The position numbers were made by a program, and so were the translations under genes. Under the pieces are notes generated by a model. It was not told the DNA's origin. It worked only from the letters and a program-made list of their open reading frames with translations, and ran no database searches. Shown piece after piece: positions 45,066-56,651 of a stretch of DNA of 64,000 nt. Numbering within the stretch: the stretch's first letter is position 1; every line of letters starts with the position of its first letter. This DNA is from Tetrapyrgos nigripes (Eukaryota; Basidiomycota; Agaricomycetes; Agaricales; Campanellaceae): NCBI GenBank assembly GCA_013368315.1, contig JAACJM010000312.1, forward strand, positions 23,512-87,511, in the 5' to 3' direction.

Positions 45066-45521
45066 TTGGCAAGGCTTGCAAATTCTTTGAATTTCGACGC
45101 AGTCCCGGAGCTCGTCGTTTGCCTCCTTGAGGAATCCAGATCCCTCAAATCGTCTTCAAAACCTTTCCCAGGTATCTGCCATTGGAAACTTCGCGGATTT
45201 AAATTCTCCTCCTCAAATCTCTTCAACGCAACAACCTTTGAGCCTCTTCTCACTCTCCACAACCTCGAGATCGTCGAAATCGACCTATACATCTCGTTTG
45301 ATCTTGATGTCCTTTATACTGTGGCAAAGACTAGGCCTTTTCTTCATACCCTCAAGTTGGGTAGATATACCCGAGGGGAAATTGAAGGCGGTCCAAAAAT
45401 CACATTGGACGGGCTCATTCCTCTCGTCGAGCACTGTCCTCGTCTGGAAGCGCTTCGCCTATGTATAGACGCAGCGACAGCTCCTCCAGCTCCTGCCACT
45501 GTGACAAATACTGTACTGTGA
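45066..45521 (+). pseudogene. F-box/LRR-type fragment
   Basis: An open frame without an ATG at its head. It contains short leucine-rich blocks (LRGFKFSSSNLFNATTFEPL, LEIVEIDLYISFDLDVLYTV, LIPLVEHCPRLEALRLCID) typical of the C-terminal half of Agaricomycete F-box/LRR proteins. No F-box precedes it, and it ends in a Pro/Ala stretch. It is probably a remnant. Confidence 0.45.
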
Positions 45522-45853
45522 GAACTGGACTTGTGCAACTCAACGATCTCTGGTCCGATAATAGTCGCGTCATTCTTCTCTGACTTGATTCCCAATTTGT
45601 TGAAGATCACCGTCTCTAGCCCTTAGTTTTCTCAATGGTGGATGACAACAGACGACGAGGAATTAGCGAGAAAGAAGTGGGGTGAGGTTAATGATTTGCT
45701 ATCTGCTGTTATAGGAATGCAAAGACTTCGATGGACAAGTTTGGAGTAATAATCTCATCCTTGTACATAACTGATCTAGTATAAATGAAAAATTAACACT
45801 AAATACATACTTCTATCTTCGTTCATAAACTCTATCTCTCCCAACATGCCACA

Positions 45854-46710
45854 TCAATGCGAATCGGCTAGGTTGGTGATGGACCTGATCACCTCAAGAA
45901 AGTTGGGAGGCTGGAGGCAGAAAAACAGCATCTGTCAGCAGTTGACACAAACAACTTGTATGAAAGACTCACAGCATGGCACAACAGACAATTAGGCTTC
46001 TGCTTCAACATTTCTTCAATATTATCAGAGAATTCTTTGCTGACCACCGCTCCATGCGGATACGCCGTCTCAATCTCCCTGACCGAATCACGACTCAACG
46101 TCGTTGCGAACAACTTGGCGAAGTCGGGACTGAAACTACCATATCCCCCCGAGTCAAAGATAACAGTCTGCGCGACGAGGAAATTGGCAGCAGAGGCGAC
46201 GCCGTTGGTGAAATTGGAATTGAGGGTGTGCAACATGATTCCTTGGGCGACGTCCCCGATTTCGGCTGCGTCGAGTTCGGATGGGTACGTCTCGAGTAGA
46301 TGCTCATATGCTATGATCCCACCCTGCAATTCAAAGCTCATCGCATGGGCAGGGTGCTTGAGAACGAAGTCGTCGTTGGCGTTGAAAGTGATGTCATGCA
46401 AAATGCAAGTGAGGAATACGCGTTTGAAGAGCTCTTCGCGAGTGATTTGGGGTACGCCTGGTGTACCAGAGGGGAACCCGCTGTGGAGGATGAGGAGAGA
46501 GAAGTAGTACATGCGGAGGGAGTGGTCGAAGATGGGTTTCGTTTCGAGTTTCTCGGCGAGATCAGAGGAAGGCTTGTACGCCTTTTCGATCTCCGGATGG
46601 CGGAGTTCGGTCAGAGGGACGAAACGTGGTTGGGCGTCTTTTGCTCTAGCCAAAAAGTCTGGGATGTTGCAAGGGACGAAGGCGTCGAAAGTCTTTGGGA
46701 GAGTAGACAT
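45854..46710 (-). CDS. HD-domain protein, cyanamide hydratase-like, copy 1
   Basis: Two exons (45973-46710, 45854-45931) joined by a 41-bp GT..AG intron give 271 residues. The HD metal-binding residues appear as FDHSLRMYYFS, then FLTCILHDITF, with a further histidine in LKHPAHAMSFELQGG and YPSELDAAEIGDVAQGIMLH. SFTPDF-type sequence (GSFSPDFAKLFATTLSRDSV) and REIETAYPHG follow. The family includes the fungal cyanamide hydratase (Ddi2-like), which converts cyanamide to urea with a bound metal ion; I infer the activity from the motif order only. The second exon ends CLQPPNFLEVIRSITNLADS. Confidence 0.85.
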
Positions 46711-48060
46711 GTTTGGTTGATTGAAATTGCGGGTTATGGAACGAGTTTTTATGCCATCCTGGACTCGGAACTGGACGCAGCATGCCCGCCGACACTAGTA
46801 CCTTGCGGATACCACTATTTTTGAGCGACTTGATTGCCTTAGCAATGTTGTCTGTTGCTCTGCCAAAGTGATTTAGACATATGCGTCAGGGAGCGGTTCA
46901 GTCAGCTTTTGTGTATCTCTGAGTAAGGAGGTGAATTGATCATTAATGATTTGCGTGACTGACACCAACGCTCACAGCTTTTGTTACCAATGTAGAGAAT
47001 CTTTTTGGCATCGGGATCCTGTCGGGACAGTCGGGTCGGGGTGATTTGTGACCCAACAGCCAAATGCATGGGGGTTGGCCGTGGTGGCCATTTTTAACAC
47101 TCGGGGACGTGTTCAACTGAATTGCTCGGCCGAGTGAGGTGACAGAGACTAGCGACGAATTACTATCTTGAAGACACGTCCTGTTACGAGTCCTATTTAA
47201 GTATAGGACGAGTCTTGAGCGATCCCTGTCAACACGGCAGACTCGGCACCTTTTCAAAATTTCTCTTGTAACGAGACGTCACTGCCACCGGCACCGGCAT
47301 CGGCACCTGTGCATTGCCGATAGCCCCTATACCATCGTAACTTTTCACTTACATCTACTTACTACTATTACTCACTCCCTTTGACCCATCATCTGTCTAT
47401 CCATCGTTCCTATCTATCTGTGCCTAATATGCCTACTCCCATTCGCTCCTTGCAGTTATTTCACTTACTATTCTTCCTATCCACCCCACTCTCCTTCAGC
47501 CACACTCGTTTATATTTCCTTTGTTCCTATTCTTAATTCCTATCTACCTGACTCTCTATCTATTTGAATATGGTCTCTTAGTATAAGTACCTACAAGAGT
47601 CTACCCGTATTCTCCAGTTCCCTGAAATCCGACGTTGCTTAAAACTGTCACTTTTTGGTTGACTCTTCCCACGACTCGTGTGCCGCTACCTATCTCGGTA
47701 ACTAGCGTCACATCTCTGTCCAACTTTCGTCGAGCAACAAACCAGTGCACAGTCCATGGCCCGCATCTATCTCTTCAGAGTCAACAATTCATTTGCTTTT
47801 TAGGCAATGGGATGAGGACTGGGACCTGCCGCTGTATACAGTGGCCCGCACCGACATATTCCAACCCTTTCTAATACAGCATTCAGCACTTACTTCGTTG
47901 TGTTGATAATAACTGTTTTTTTTCTGTCGCAATGGAACTTTCAGTTGTCCTTTGTTCTTTTTGTGTTCTCTCTTTTGTTCTTTTTATGCAGCCATCATTT
48001 TGATACCTGTAAATAGTTCTATCCTTGTTCATAAACTCACATCTCTTCCAACATACCACC
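46711..48060. other. Spacer inside the tandem duplication
   Basis: No gene found. 47330-47600 is pyrimidine-rich on the plus strand; 47780-48000 is shared with 49540-50012. Confidence 0.5.
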
Positions 48061-48910
48061 TTAAGAATCGGCCAGATTGATGACAGACCTGATCACCTCA
48101 AGAAAATTGGGAGGCTGGAACACAAAGACGGCGTCCGTCAGCAGTTGACACCAACAACTTGTACGAAAGACTCACCGTATGGCACAATAGACAATTCGGC
48201 TTCTCCTTCAACAATCCTTCAACATTAGCAGCAATCTCTTCGCTGACCACCGCTCCATGCGGATACGCCGTCTCAATCTCCCTGACCGAATCACGACTCA
48301 ACAAAGCCCCGTACATCTTGGCAAGGTCAGGACTGAGACTACCATAACCTCCCAAATCAAAGACAGCAGTCTGCGCGACGAGGAAATTGGCGGCGGAGGC
48401 TACACCGTTGGTAAAACTGAGATTGAGTGAGTGCAACATGATTCCTTGGGCGACGTCCCCGATTTCGGCTGCGTCGAGTTTGGATGGGTACGTCTCGAGT
48501 AGATGCTCATATGCTATAATCCCACCCTGCAATTCAAAGCTCATCGCATGGGCAGGGTGCTTGAGAACGAAGTCGTCGTTGCCGAAAGCGATATCATGCA
48601 ACATGGAAGTGAGGAAGACGCGTTTGAAGAGCTCTTCGCGAGTGATCTGGGGTACGCCTGGTGTACCAGAGGGGAACCCGCTGTGGAGGATGAGGAGAGA
48701 GAAATAGTACATCCGAAGGGAGTGGTTGAAGATGGGTTTCGTTTCGATTCTCTCGGCGAGATCAGAGGAAGGCTTGTACTCCTTTTCGAGGTCTGGGTGG
48801 CGGAGTTCGGTCAGGGGGACGAAGCGTGGTTGGGCGTCTTTTGCTCTAGCCAAAAAGTCTGGGATGTTGCAAGGGACGAAGGCGTCGAAAGTCTTTGGGA
48901 GAGCAGACAT
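48061..48910 (-). CDS. H
   Basis: HD-domain protein, cyanamide hydratase-like, copy 2 of the gene at 45854-46710. Exon 1 (48176-48910) gives 245 residues with all HD residues kept (FNHSLRMYYFS, FLTSMLHDIAF, LKHPAHAMSF). The first intron acceptor of copy 1 (TGACAG) reads TGACGG here, so it is lost. The next AG, at 48115-48116, still joins in frame (exon 2 48061-48114) and removes about eight residues, giving 262 in all. In the first HD motif the residue before His is Asn instead of Asp. A TAA ends the frame at 48061. It is probably still translated, with a slightly shorter C-terminus. Confidence 0.78.
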
Positions 48911-49151
48911 CTTTGGTTGATTAAAATTGCGGGTCATGGAACGAGTTTTTATGCCATCCTGGACTCGGACCTTGACGCAGCATGCCCGAGCTGACATTAA
49001 TACCACTATCGTTGAGCGACTTGATTTCCTTAGCAATGTTGTCTGTGTACCAGGGCTCTGTTGCTCTGCCGAAGTGATTTAGACATACGCGTCAGGGAGC
49101 GGTTCAGTCAGCTTTTGTGTATCTCTGAGTAAGGAGGTGAATTGATCATTA

Positions 49152-49321
49152 CAGCTGTTTCAAAAAGATGCGGAAAACGCATTTCTTCTTTTCATCCTGA
49201 TCGGCGTCAGATCAGGCATCCCCGAAGCAAGCCCGAAGGCTTCTTAAAGGCAAATGAAAGGCAAATGACGTAGGGGCTCCACCAAAACAATTTTCGATTT
49301 TCCGCGTCTTTTTGAAAACTG
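49152..49321. mobile_element. Small TIR element (MITE) in duplication unit 2
   Basis: About 170 bp bounded by imperfect inverted repeats: CAGCTGTTTCAAAAAGATGC at the left and, on the complement of the right end, CAGTTTTCAAAAAGACGCGG. Both then continue GGAAAA. Unit 1 of the duplication has unrelated sequence of similar length at this place. No coding capacity. Confidence 0.6.
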
Positions 49322-50012
49322 GCCATTTTTAAATAACATCCGGGGACGCGTTCAGCTGAATTGCTCGGCCGAGTAAGGTGACAGAGACTTACTATCTTGA
49401 AGACACGTCCTGTTATAGGACGAGTCGTCTTAAGCGATCCCTGTCAACACGGCAGACTCGGCACCTTTTCAAATTCTCTGTCCAGCTTTCGTCGAGCAAC
49501 GAACCAGTGCCTACATCTATCTCTTCAGAGTCAATAATCCATTTGCTTTTTGGGCAATGGGATAAGGACTCGTACCTGCCGCTGTATACAGTGGCCCGCA
49601 CCGACTTATTCCAACCCTTTCTACTACAGCATTCAGTACTTACTTCGTTGGTGGGTAACTGATTCCTTGGAACATCTATGCCTATGCCCGCTTAGGTCTC
49701 TTCATGCTGCTGGTAGTGCTGGTACATAGACTAGGGATACTTAGTGCATAGGTGCGTGGCCTTTCTGTCAGCTTCTGTGTTTCTGACCCCAATCTGTTCT
49801 AGTTCATGTTACCTTGTCCATCGCCAGTGAAAATAGAACAGCTTCCATCCAAAGACGTCAATCTTGGGATCAACACGAATTCACCTCGTCTTAAAGTGGA
49901 AAAACCTCTGATCAAGCATGTGGATAATAACTGCTTTTTTTCTGTCGCAATGGAACTTTCAGTTGTCCTTTGTTCTTTTCGTGTTCTCTTTTGTTCTTCC
50001 TATGCAGCCATC

Positions 50013-51690
50013 ACTGCGGACTTGAAAACTTTCTACCCTAGAAGCCAAGTCGGAGCGCCCCGGAAACCGTTTTATCGAGTGCGAAAATAGGGCATCCCGA
50101 CGTTACTGAGGACGTCGGACCTGCCTCCGCCGCCCAACGTGGTTAGGATGTCTACCATGAGCAAATTTAATCCATCCTACGTCTTTGCGTTGTCCTTTCC
50201 CGTCTCTTCTGGCTCGTATACGCAAATTTCGCTTGTGCCTGGTGCTCTTTTTGGGATTAAAGCATTGTGGGCGACCTTTCTCATGAACACATCGCCTCTG
50301 CTATCGCGAACAATCAGTATACAACAGTCGGGGCGCCTCGGAGAATCGTTCGAGCTATCTAGATGATGTGACGGTGCCTAAGGAGACGATGGGGGTGGAA
50401 GTGAGATAGCTCGAAGTGAGAGGCGATGGAGTTGAGGACTTGAGGTGCAAAAGTCTAGCCTTGCTGTTGGATTTACTGGTAGAGTATCCTTTCTTGACTT
50501 TCACCAGTGATTGTATCTTCTTACCTTCCACTGTGACTCAGAGGAACAGGTTTATAGTATCGGGTAACAAGGAATCCAGAAAGTTCAAGCCAGTAAGCGC
50601 CAAGACCATCGTTTTTCTATAAAAACCCCTCCCCCATACCCCATTCTCTAACTCGAACCACCACCTGTCTCATGGTGTTCGTTGCTCTCTGCTTATCGTC
50701 CTCGTCGTAGATGACCCTCATGGTACCATGACACTCTCTACTCTTCGACAGTGACCAAGCACCCACACTTGGTGCTCACTGTCGACTTGTGGCGTACACC
50801 ACAAATGACCATGGTAAGCTCTTCAGTATAATGGGCGTCGTGGATGATCACTTATTCATACTCTTGCAGATTGTGGTCCATCCACTTTACATCTTTTGGC
50901 CAACGCTGGCATACATACACTTTTGCGGATCATAGTATGTGCTTGGCTCAAACGTTCTATGCTGAGGCTGATAGTCTGATAGTCATTATCCGATAGTGGC
51001 TTCTATGCTATCTCATCTATCCTCAACATGATCTTTCTATGCCTCGTTGAGGTCTCCTTACTCGACGCATCTTCAGGATGTCTAATCATCCATCTTCAAT
51101 CCACTGTCGACAATCTCACTCTATCAATCAAACCGTACGCCCTTGCTATCTCCCTGTGTCGACGCCCACTAAATGTTTCTCTGCCCGCAGTCCACTCTGT
51201 CTTGCAGTATCATTTTGCGAGGCATCGAGTATCCCTGGGCCTAGTCCCAATGTCTTTCTCCTTGTTCTGCTCCACACGACATTGGTTCATGTTCTAGATG
51301 GCCCTCGGGTAGCTCACTGGACATGTCATTGACTGTTGTTCGAGCTAGGCTCTGCTGGTCATGCCAGTCAACCCCTCTTCTCCTCTATTATGTGTCCTCG
51401 GGCATTGAACACCCTGGGTGTCGCCAATGTTTCTGTTTCTGTTTTCTTTTTCTTCTTCGTCCTCTTCTTCCAAAAAAAAAAAAAAAAAAAAAAAAAAACA
51501 CGCTCTGCCTGCGATAGCTTGGTCCGCCTTCGGTGTCTGGGTGCACGTGCTCTCTTGGCGGGTGAAAGCCTGTTTCAACGCACAGCTAGCGCTCCCCGAT
51601 TGGTGTTGACTAGGTGGGTAGTATGGCGTCGAGCTCCTGGCACCTGGGCTCTGCCAATGTCGTCTTTCTTTTAACTCTCTTATTCTTCGC
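50013..51690. other. Gene-poor, pyrimidine-rich DNA
   Basis: No gene recognised. The plus strand is rich in C and T. It includes a run of 27 A at 51472-51498 right after a TTCTTCTTC tract. Confidence 0.5.
51472..51498. repeat. Poly(A) run of 27
   Basis: Uninterrupted A27 directly after a pyrimidine tract. It could be the tail of a lost retroelement or a simple repeat; no target-site duplication was found. Confidence 0.6.
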
Positions 51691-51709
51691 TCCTGTCCAT
51701 AGTCACCGG

Positions 51710-52740
51710 TTACGAGAGGGAACCCAGGACCTTCCACGCCGAGCTAGAAGACATCGAGGCCCCTGGATCTAACTCCAACGCTTGCGTGATTGTGTGATTT
51801 ATTTTGATATAGACATCGATAACGGGCTTGCACTGCTCACCGACCAGAAAGAGTTGAGAGAAACAGTTTCCCGTTGTTGTTTGACCAGTGCGTTGCTTTC
51901 TTCCTTCTTTCTTGATCATGTTCGCTCATCTTCACTCTCGTTTCGACAACAGGTTCTTTTCTTCTTTTTTATCATCCTTTCTCGCTTCTGTCTGAAGCAC
52001 CGGCATCACCGAGAGGGTATCCATCTTCTTGTCGTGCAGCTGGAGCTGAAGGACATCGAGGCCCTGGATCTAATTCCAATGATTGCGTGATCTCGTGTGA
52101 TCACCGTCGACAACGGGCCACAACAAGTTGAGAGAAACAGCTTCCCGGTGCAGTTGTTTGACCGGTACGTCCCTTTCTTCCTTCTTTCTTGATCATGTTC
52201 GCTCATCTTTACTCTCATTTCGACACCAGGTTCTTTTTCTTCTTCTTTTTTACCCTCCTTTCTCGCTTCTGTCTGAGGCCCCGGCATCACCGAGGGTACT
52301 CCAACTTCTTGTCGTGCAGTTGGGGCCAAGGACATCGAGGCATCTGGATCTAACCTTTTCCAATGTTGTGTGATTTTGTGTGATCGACATCGACCACGGG
52401 CTTTACTTTGCTCGTCACCGACAATCTGAGAGAAATAATCTTCCGCTGTTTTTTGCTGACTGTTTTAGGGCCTGTTCGGCAAAACATTCTTATTACATGT
52501 ACCGGTATATTTTGCCCTTATAAGGCAGGTGAAATATCTTTTTGCCAGCGCTTGATGGGTGTTGATACCAAATAAGGGCAAAAAATATACCGGTACATGT
52601 AACTTGGAAACTTTTGCCGAACAGGCCCTTATTTTACAGATTTCGGTGTCGGTTTTCTTTTGACTGGGTATGTCGTCTTCCTTCTTCTTTCTTCTCCTTT
52701 CTTCTCCTTTTTGATTATATTTGCTCATTCGTTCTCATCT
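51710..52740. repeat. Degenerate tandem repeat, period about 273 bp
   Basis: Units start with GTTGAGAGAAACAG at 51853 and 52126, share TTTCTTGATCATGTTCGCTC, TTCTCGCTTCTGTCTGA and GGACATCGAGGC, and a third, weaker unit starts near 52428. Partial copies lie at both edges. The third unit is split by a MITE at 52468-52628. Confidence 0.75.
52468..52628. mobile_element. Tourist-like MITE (PIF/Harbinger type)
   Basis: 161 bp that fold into a long hairpin. The left end is GGGCCTGTTCGGCAAAA and the right end its complement, with further paired arms (TACATGTACCGGTATATTTT). It is flanked by TTA at 52465-52467 and 52629-52631, the three-base duplication of Harbinger elements. It has no coding frame, so it depends on a transposase elsewhere. 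Confidence 0.8.
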
Positions 52741-53050
52741 TACTGCAGGCATAAATCCTGTGCCCACCAAAATTGTCGACATCAGCCCTTTCGCTGCCAT
52801 CAAATCTTCAACAACTTGACATAGCGAGAGGACCTCTCGATGCCTAGTCTTCATACTCGGTACACCTGGTGTCGCCATTGCACTCTTCCAGGCTCTCTCA
52901 TTGAGCCTTCTTATTTTTACTTCCACTGCCTCTGGTATGTGCAGCAATTGTCCTCCGTAATTTGGATGGTCCAACTAACTGTACTAAAGCAGCGCAGCAA
53001 CTTGAATATCCTCACACTTCTCGCTGCACACACCCTATGGTAGACTACGC

Positions 53051-53589
53051 CAACAAAATGCCTTTGTAGGCTCATTTCCACTTTCATAACATCATTATCC
53101 ACCATTCCATTCAAAAACTCGCCCCTCATCTATTATCCTTTGTATCATCATCCTCATCACACACATCTTCGCATGTATCATCATAATTGCATCCATAACT
53201 TATTCCTCTCAATCTCTCGGCATATTCAACACCTGTATTAACAGCCCTCTCATCTGCACTCATTATCATCCGTATCACCATCAACATCATCGTCACATCC
53301 ATCTTGTATCCCTAGCCCATACCCCAACAAAATGCCTTCGCAGGCTCATTTCCACTTTCATAACATCATTCTCAACCATTCCATTCAAAAACTCGCCGCT
53401 CATCTTTTTTCCTTTGCATCATCATCCTCATCCCACACATCTTCGCATGCATCATCATCATGATTGCATCCATAACTTATCCTTCTCAATCTCAACACCT
53501 GTATTGACAGCCCTCTCGTCTGCATTTATCATCATCTGTATTATCATCAACGTCATCGTCGCATCCATCTTGTATCCCTAGCCTATACC
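53051..53589. repeat. Tandem duplication, period 274 bp
   Basis: Two units, each starting CAACAAAATGCCTT (53051 and 53325), share nearly all their sequence, including TTCCACTTTCATAACATCAT, CACCTGTATT and TCTTGTATCCCTAGCC. Rich in ATC/CAT triplets. No coding function seen. Confidence 0.8.
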
Positions 53590-54869
53590 TAAAGACTTTC
53601 TAGACATCGCAATTCTTTTCTCTTTCTTTCGCTGCATCGTGGTATTTCTTGTATTTCTACGCCCTTTCCTACTTTTTTCTTCCCAACTCCCCTTTCTGTC
53701 GACTCCAGCCAAGTCTTCAAAACCCTCACCGTCCGCCGTGGCATCCCTTGTGATCAATAACCAACGGAAACGACTCCAAACCGCACTACTCTACCTCTAG
53801 TCAACTGACAACACCAGCCTGGAGAACTACTTCCGAGGTATGCCGCTATCTCTTCCACTCGACATTATCTGAGAGGTGTACTCGCTTCGTTGTTTAGGAA
53901 ACTTACTTTGGATTGGTCATAGTATCTACATCCACATGTTCATCCAACTTTGTCCTCCCCAACCGAGTGCCACTTCTCCATCACTTTTTCATCGATCACA
54001 GTCGTTTCTTTTCACGCTATCACTGCCATCATCAAACACAACCTCGATTCCAGTTGTCGGCTCAAGATAGGCAGTAAGTGTCCGTTGCTGAGGGCTTGGC
54101 AATCAATTAACAAGAACTTTCAGGCGCTACCTGACGCTACTCGCTTGCAATCGACTCACCGCCTGTGCTGTCTCAAAGCACGGCGATCACTCGTTTGTCT
54201 CTATCCAATCTTTACCCACTGTTCTACGCGCCTATCAGTCTTATACTCACTACACACCTCGCCTCACGATCACATTCACGCATGCACACTGAACTGGAGG
54301 ACTCTAAAACAGCTTGGAAGGAGAATCGGCCCATTCGTCTTCTTTTTCACTTCTTTGAACTGCCCTTTTTTGTATTTCTTTTAGCATGAACTCACGGCAT
54401 TGTATCGCTATCTCATCATCCGCTTTTATCATCATATTTGTATTGCTAGATAATTTCCTCGCTTCCTATGTGACGACCGCTACTTTATCACCACTACTCT
54501 ATCATCATCATACGCCTTAGTCCTAGTACTAGTCGTCTTATGCCTCAATTTCACTTCTATTCTGCTCAGCTCTCCGAAATGGACTTCACTTATTGCCCGA
54601 ACAACTTCACTGGTAAGCACAAGGCACGGCTGCACGTGAGACTGTCTCTCTTCAACGTTCAACCTCGATGTTCTGCAGTCGCCCTTGGGTTTCTCTTGTA
54701 CTCTAGTAACTATTCTGCTCAAGTCGACGTTCCCGAAATGGAGTGATTTTGTCAAGGCGGAACGTGGAGTTAAGAGCGGGTAAGCCTGTTCGAAGTTAGA
54801 AGTTGATTCGAAGACGTCCAAAAGACGTCTTACAGTTGTCGGTAGTACCTTTCTTTATCGATTGCCACC
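53590..54869. other. Pyrimidine-rich, no gene recognised
   Basis: Short open frames only, without domains or matching splice sites. Confidence 0.45.
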
Positions 54870-56377
54870 ATGCCTTGGTCTGAAGTTGTAAAACTCAGAG
54901 TGTCCTCAAGGATATCATACCTTGAAGACCGGGTCGCCTGGAACCTTGACTGGGAACGCAAAATCAATGAACTTTATGGCACCGACCAAGAAATTACGCT
55001 CACCCAGACTTATTCAAGCGGATACCCAGGCTTCACGACGATCTTCCTGCTGGCACATATGACGCCCTCATGAAACTACACTCCAATCCATTACAGTCAA
55101 GCGCGACTCGATCTGCGTCCTGCAGAAGGGTCTTTCCGAAAAAGTCGCATGCCGTTTTGCTCTCCACAACTTCGAGAATCGCTGGCGGGTACTGGATGAC
55201 AAAGAGAGAGAAAAGTGGATTCTGGAAGGTCTGGTCAGGGCTGTTGAAGAGGAAACTGAGCGTTGGCGCTTCCGGTGCCCAGAGATCACCCTAGGGCGGA
55301 TGAACTACCGGTCGGGCCAAGGCTTTTTGGATCTTTTATCGAGGCTAGTTGGGACAGAAACAGAGAAATTCCCGGACGACATCAGAATGGTTCCTAACCC
55401 AGTCTGGGACGTGATGAACTCGTCAGCTAAAGGGCCACTCCTCCCGGGACAGCGCGTTGCACAGCGCAATTGTGATACTATGCGTACCGCATTATTAACT
55501 GCCTTTGTCTGGCACACTCTTTTGGCATTTGTATGATTCTGTCTTTTGTCTTCTCAGGCCTTTGCTAACGCATCTCGCTTTTATCTCAGTACGGGGAGAT
55601 CGATACAAACAAAGTTCCGATGAAGCTGAAAGATACTACCGGCAACAGTGATTTTGTGAAGGAAGCTTGGCGTAGGGCCCAACGTGAAGCATCACCGGCC
55701 CTGGCAGCTCAGCTCAAGGAAGCGAGGAAAAAGACGAAGGAAGAAGTGAAAGAATATCGTCGCACTGCTCAGCGTGTATGCCTTATGTGCTTTAAGTCGT
55801 CTGACATGTTGGGTACGAAATTGTTCGTCTGTCAGAAGTGCAAGGAGATAGATCGCTATGTTTATTATTGTTCAAAGTATGTCATTAATCCATTCGCGAA
55901 GTTCGCGCTGTTGCTAACTTCACTGTATGCATTAGAGAATGCCAAACCAAGGATTGGAAGCACGGCAGGCCACCACACAAGAAGATATGCGGCAGCAGAT
56001 CGGCTCTCGCAGACAGCTGCATGGGACTCTCACTGGGTCCCCAGAGCACCTGACGTTGCTCACAGTGGGCCTTCCCGAACCTGGTTTTACTCGTTCTCTT
56101 TATCTTCTTTACCAACTCAAGACCCTTGACAAAAACCCAGACTACGACTACCTGCTCGTTCGTTCCAAGCCAGAGTTCCAGACCGATCGTGCGCTGATTT
56201 TTCCTCCCGAGATGGCAACGGTCAAAATACTCCTCAGGAACAATTTACGTGTAGCTGTTTGTCGATATGCTCCGAAGGACACTGATGTACCTTGCGGCAC
56301 TGCGTAATGAAGGGGTAGGAGAAGATGGGTTGAAGAGGCAGCTGAAGAATGAGTTTGGGGTAGATATCCAAGTCTAG
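54870..56377 (+). pseudogene. MYND zinc-finger protein relic, copy 2
   Basis: Reads MPWSEVVKLRVSSRISYLED, RVAWNLDWERKINELYG, DDLPAGTYDALMKLHS, ICVLQKGLSEKVACRF, REKWILEGLVRAVEEET, MNYRSGQGFLDLLSRLVG. After an intron (from about 55531) come VKEYRRTAQRVCLMCFKSSD, LFVCQKCKEIDRYVYYCSK and ECQTKDWKHGRPPHKKICG, a MYND finger, and the tail ends LKNEFGVDIQV. Frame shifts lie near 55030, 55090, in a CCCC run near 56040, and near 56290. None coincides with those of copy 1. About two thirds of residues match copy 1 where both can be read. Confidence 0.7.
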
Positions 56378-56651
56378 TCGCTTGTGGGATCATTTCTTGG
56401 CGACTTTCATTGCTTGGTTGGGGATTGATAGTACTTAGCACTGAGAACTTAGACTCAAAGCGCAGATATGTTTAGGAGTTGAAATTTATTCTTTTTATTC
56501 TTCTTCTACTGTACTCACAAACTACTAAAGGTCCGAATCAGACTCTTCGTCAGAATCCTCCGCAAAATCAGAATCAGACGATTCATAATCCGAACCGACA
56601 AAGTCAGAATCAGACTCTTCCCAGTCGAAACCAGACTTCTCGTAGTACGAC

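Larger units (their letters stand above)
45808..50012. repeat. Tandem 2.2-kb duplication carrying an HD-domain gene
   Basis: Unit 1 (about 45808-48000) and unit 2 (about 48016-50012) match through the HD gene, its promoter and a distal part. Distal landmarks are GGCAATGGGATGAGGACTGG near 47800 versus GGCAATGGGATAAGGACTCG near 49550, and ACTGTTTTTTTTCTGTCGCA near 47910 versus a one-base variant near 49931. Unit 2 lacks parts of unit 1 (around 47280-47700) and carries a MITE at 49152-49321. Confidence 0.8.

Noticed and set aside
46300..46824. Long plus-strand ORF opposite the HD gene (and its twin at 48503-48994)
   Set aside because: Antisense shadow; both twins simply follow the duplication of the minus-strand gene.
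51336..51737. ORFs crossing the A27 run
   Set aside because: Poly-Lys/Phe reading through a homopolymer; no family motif on either side.
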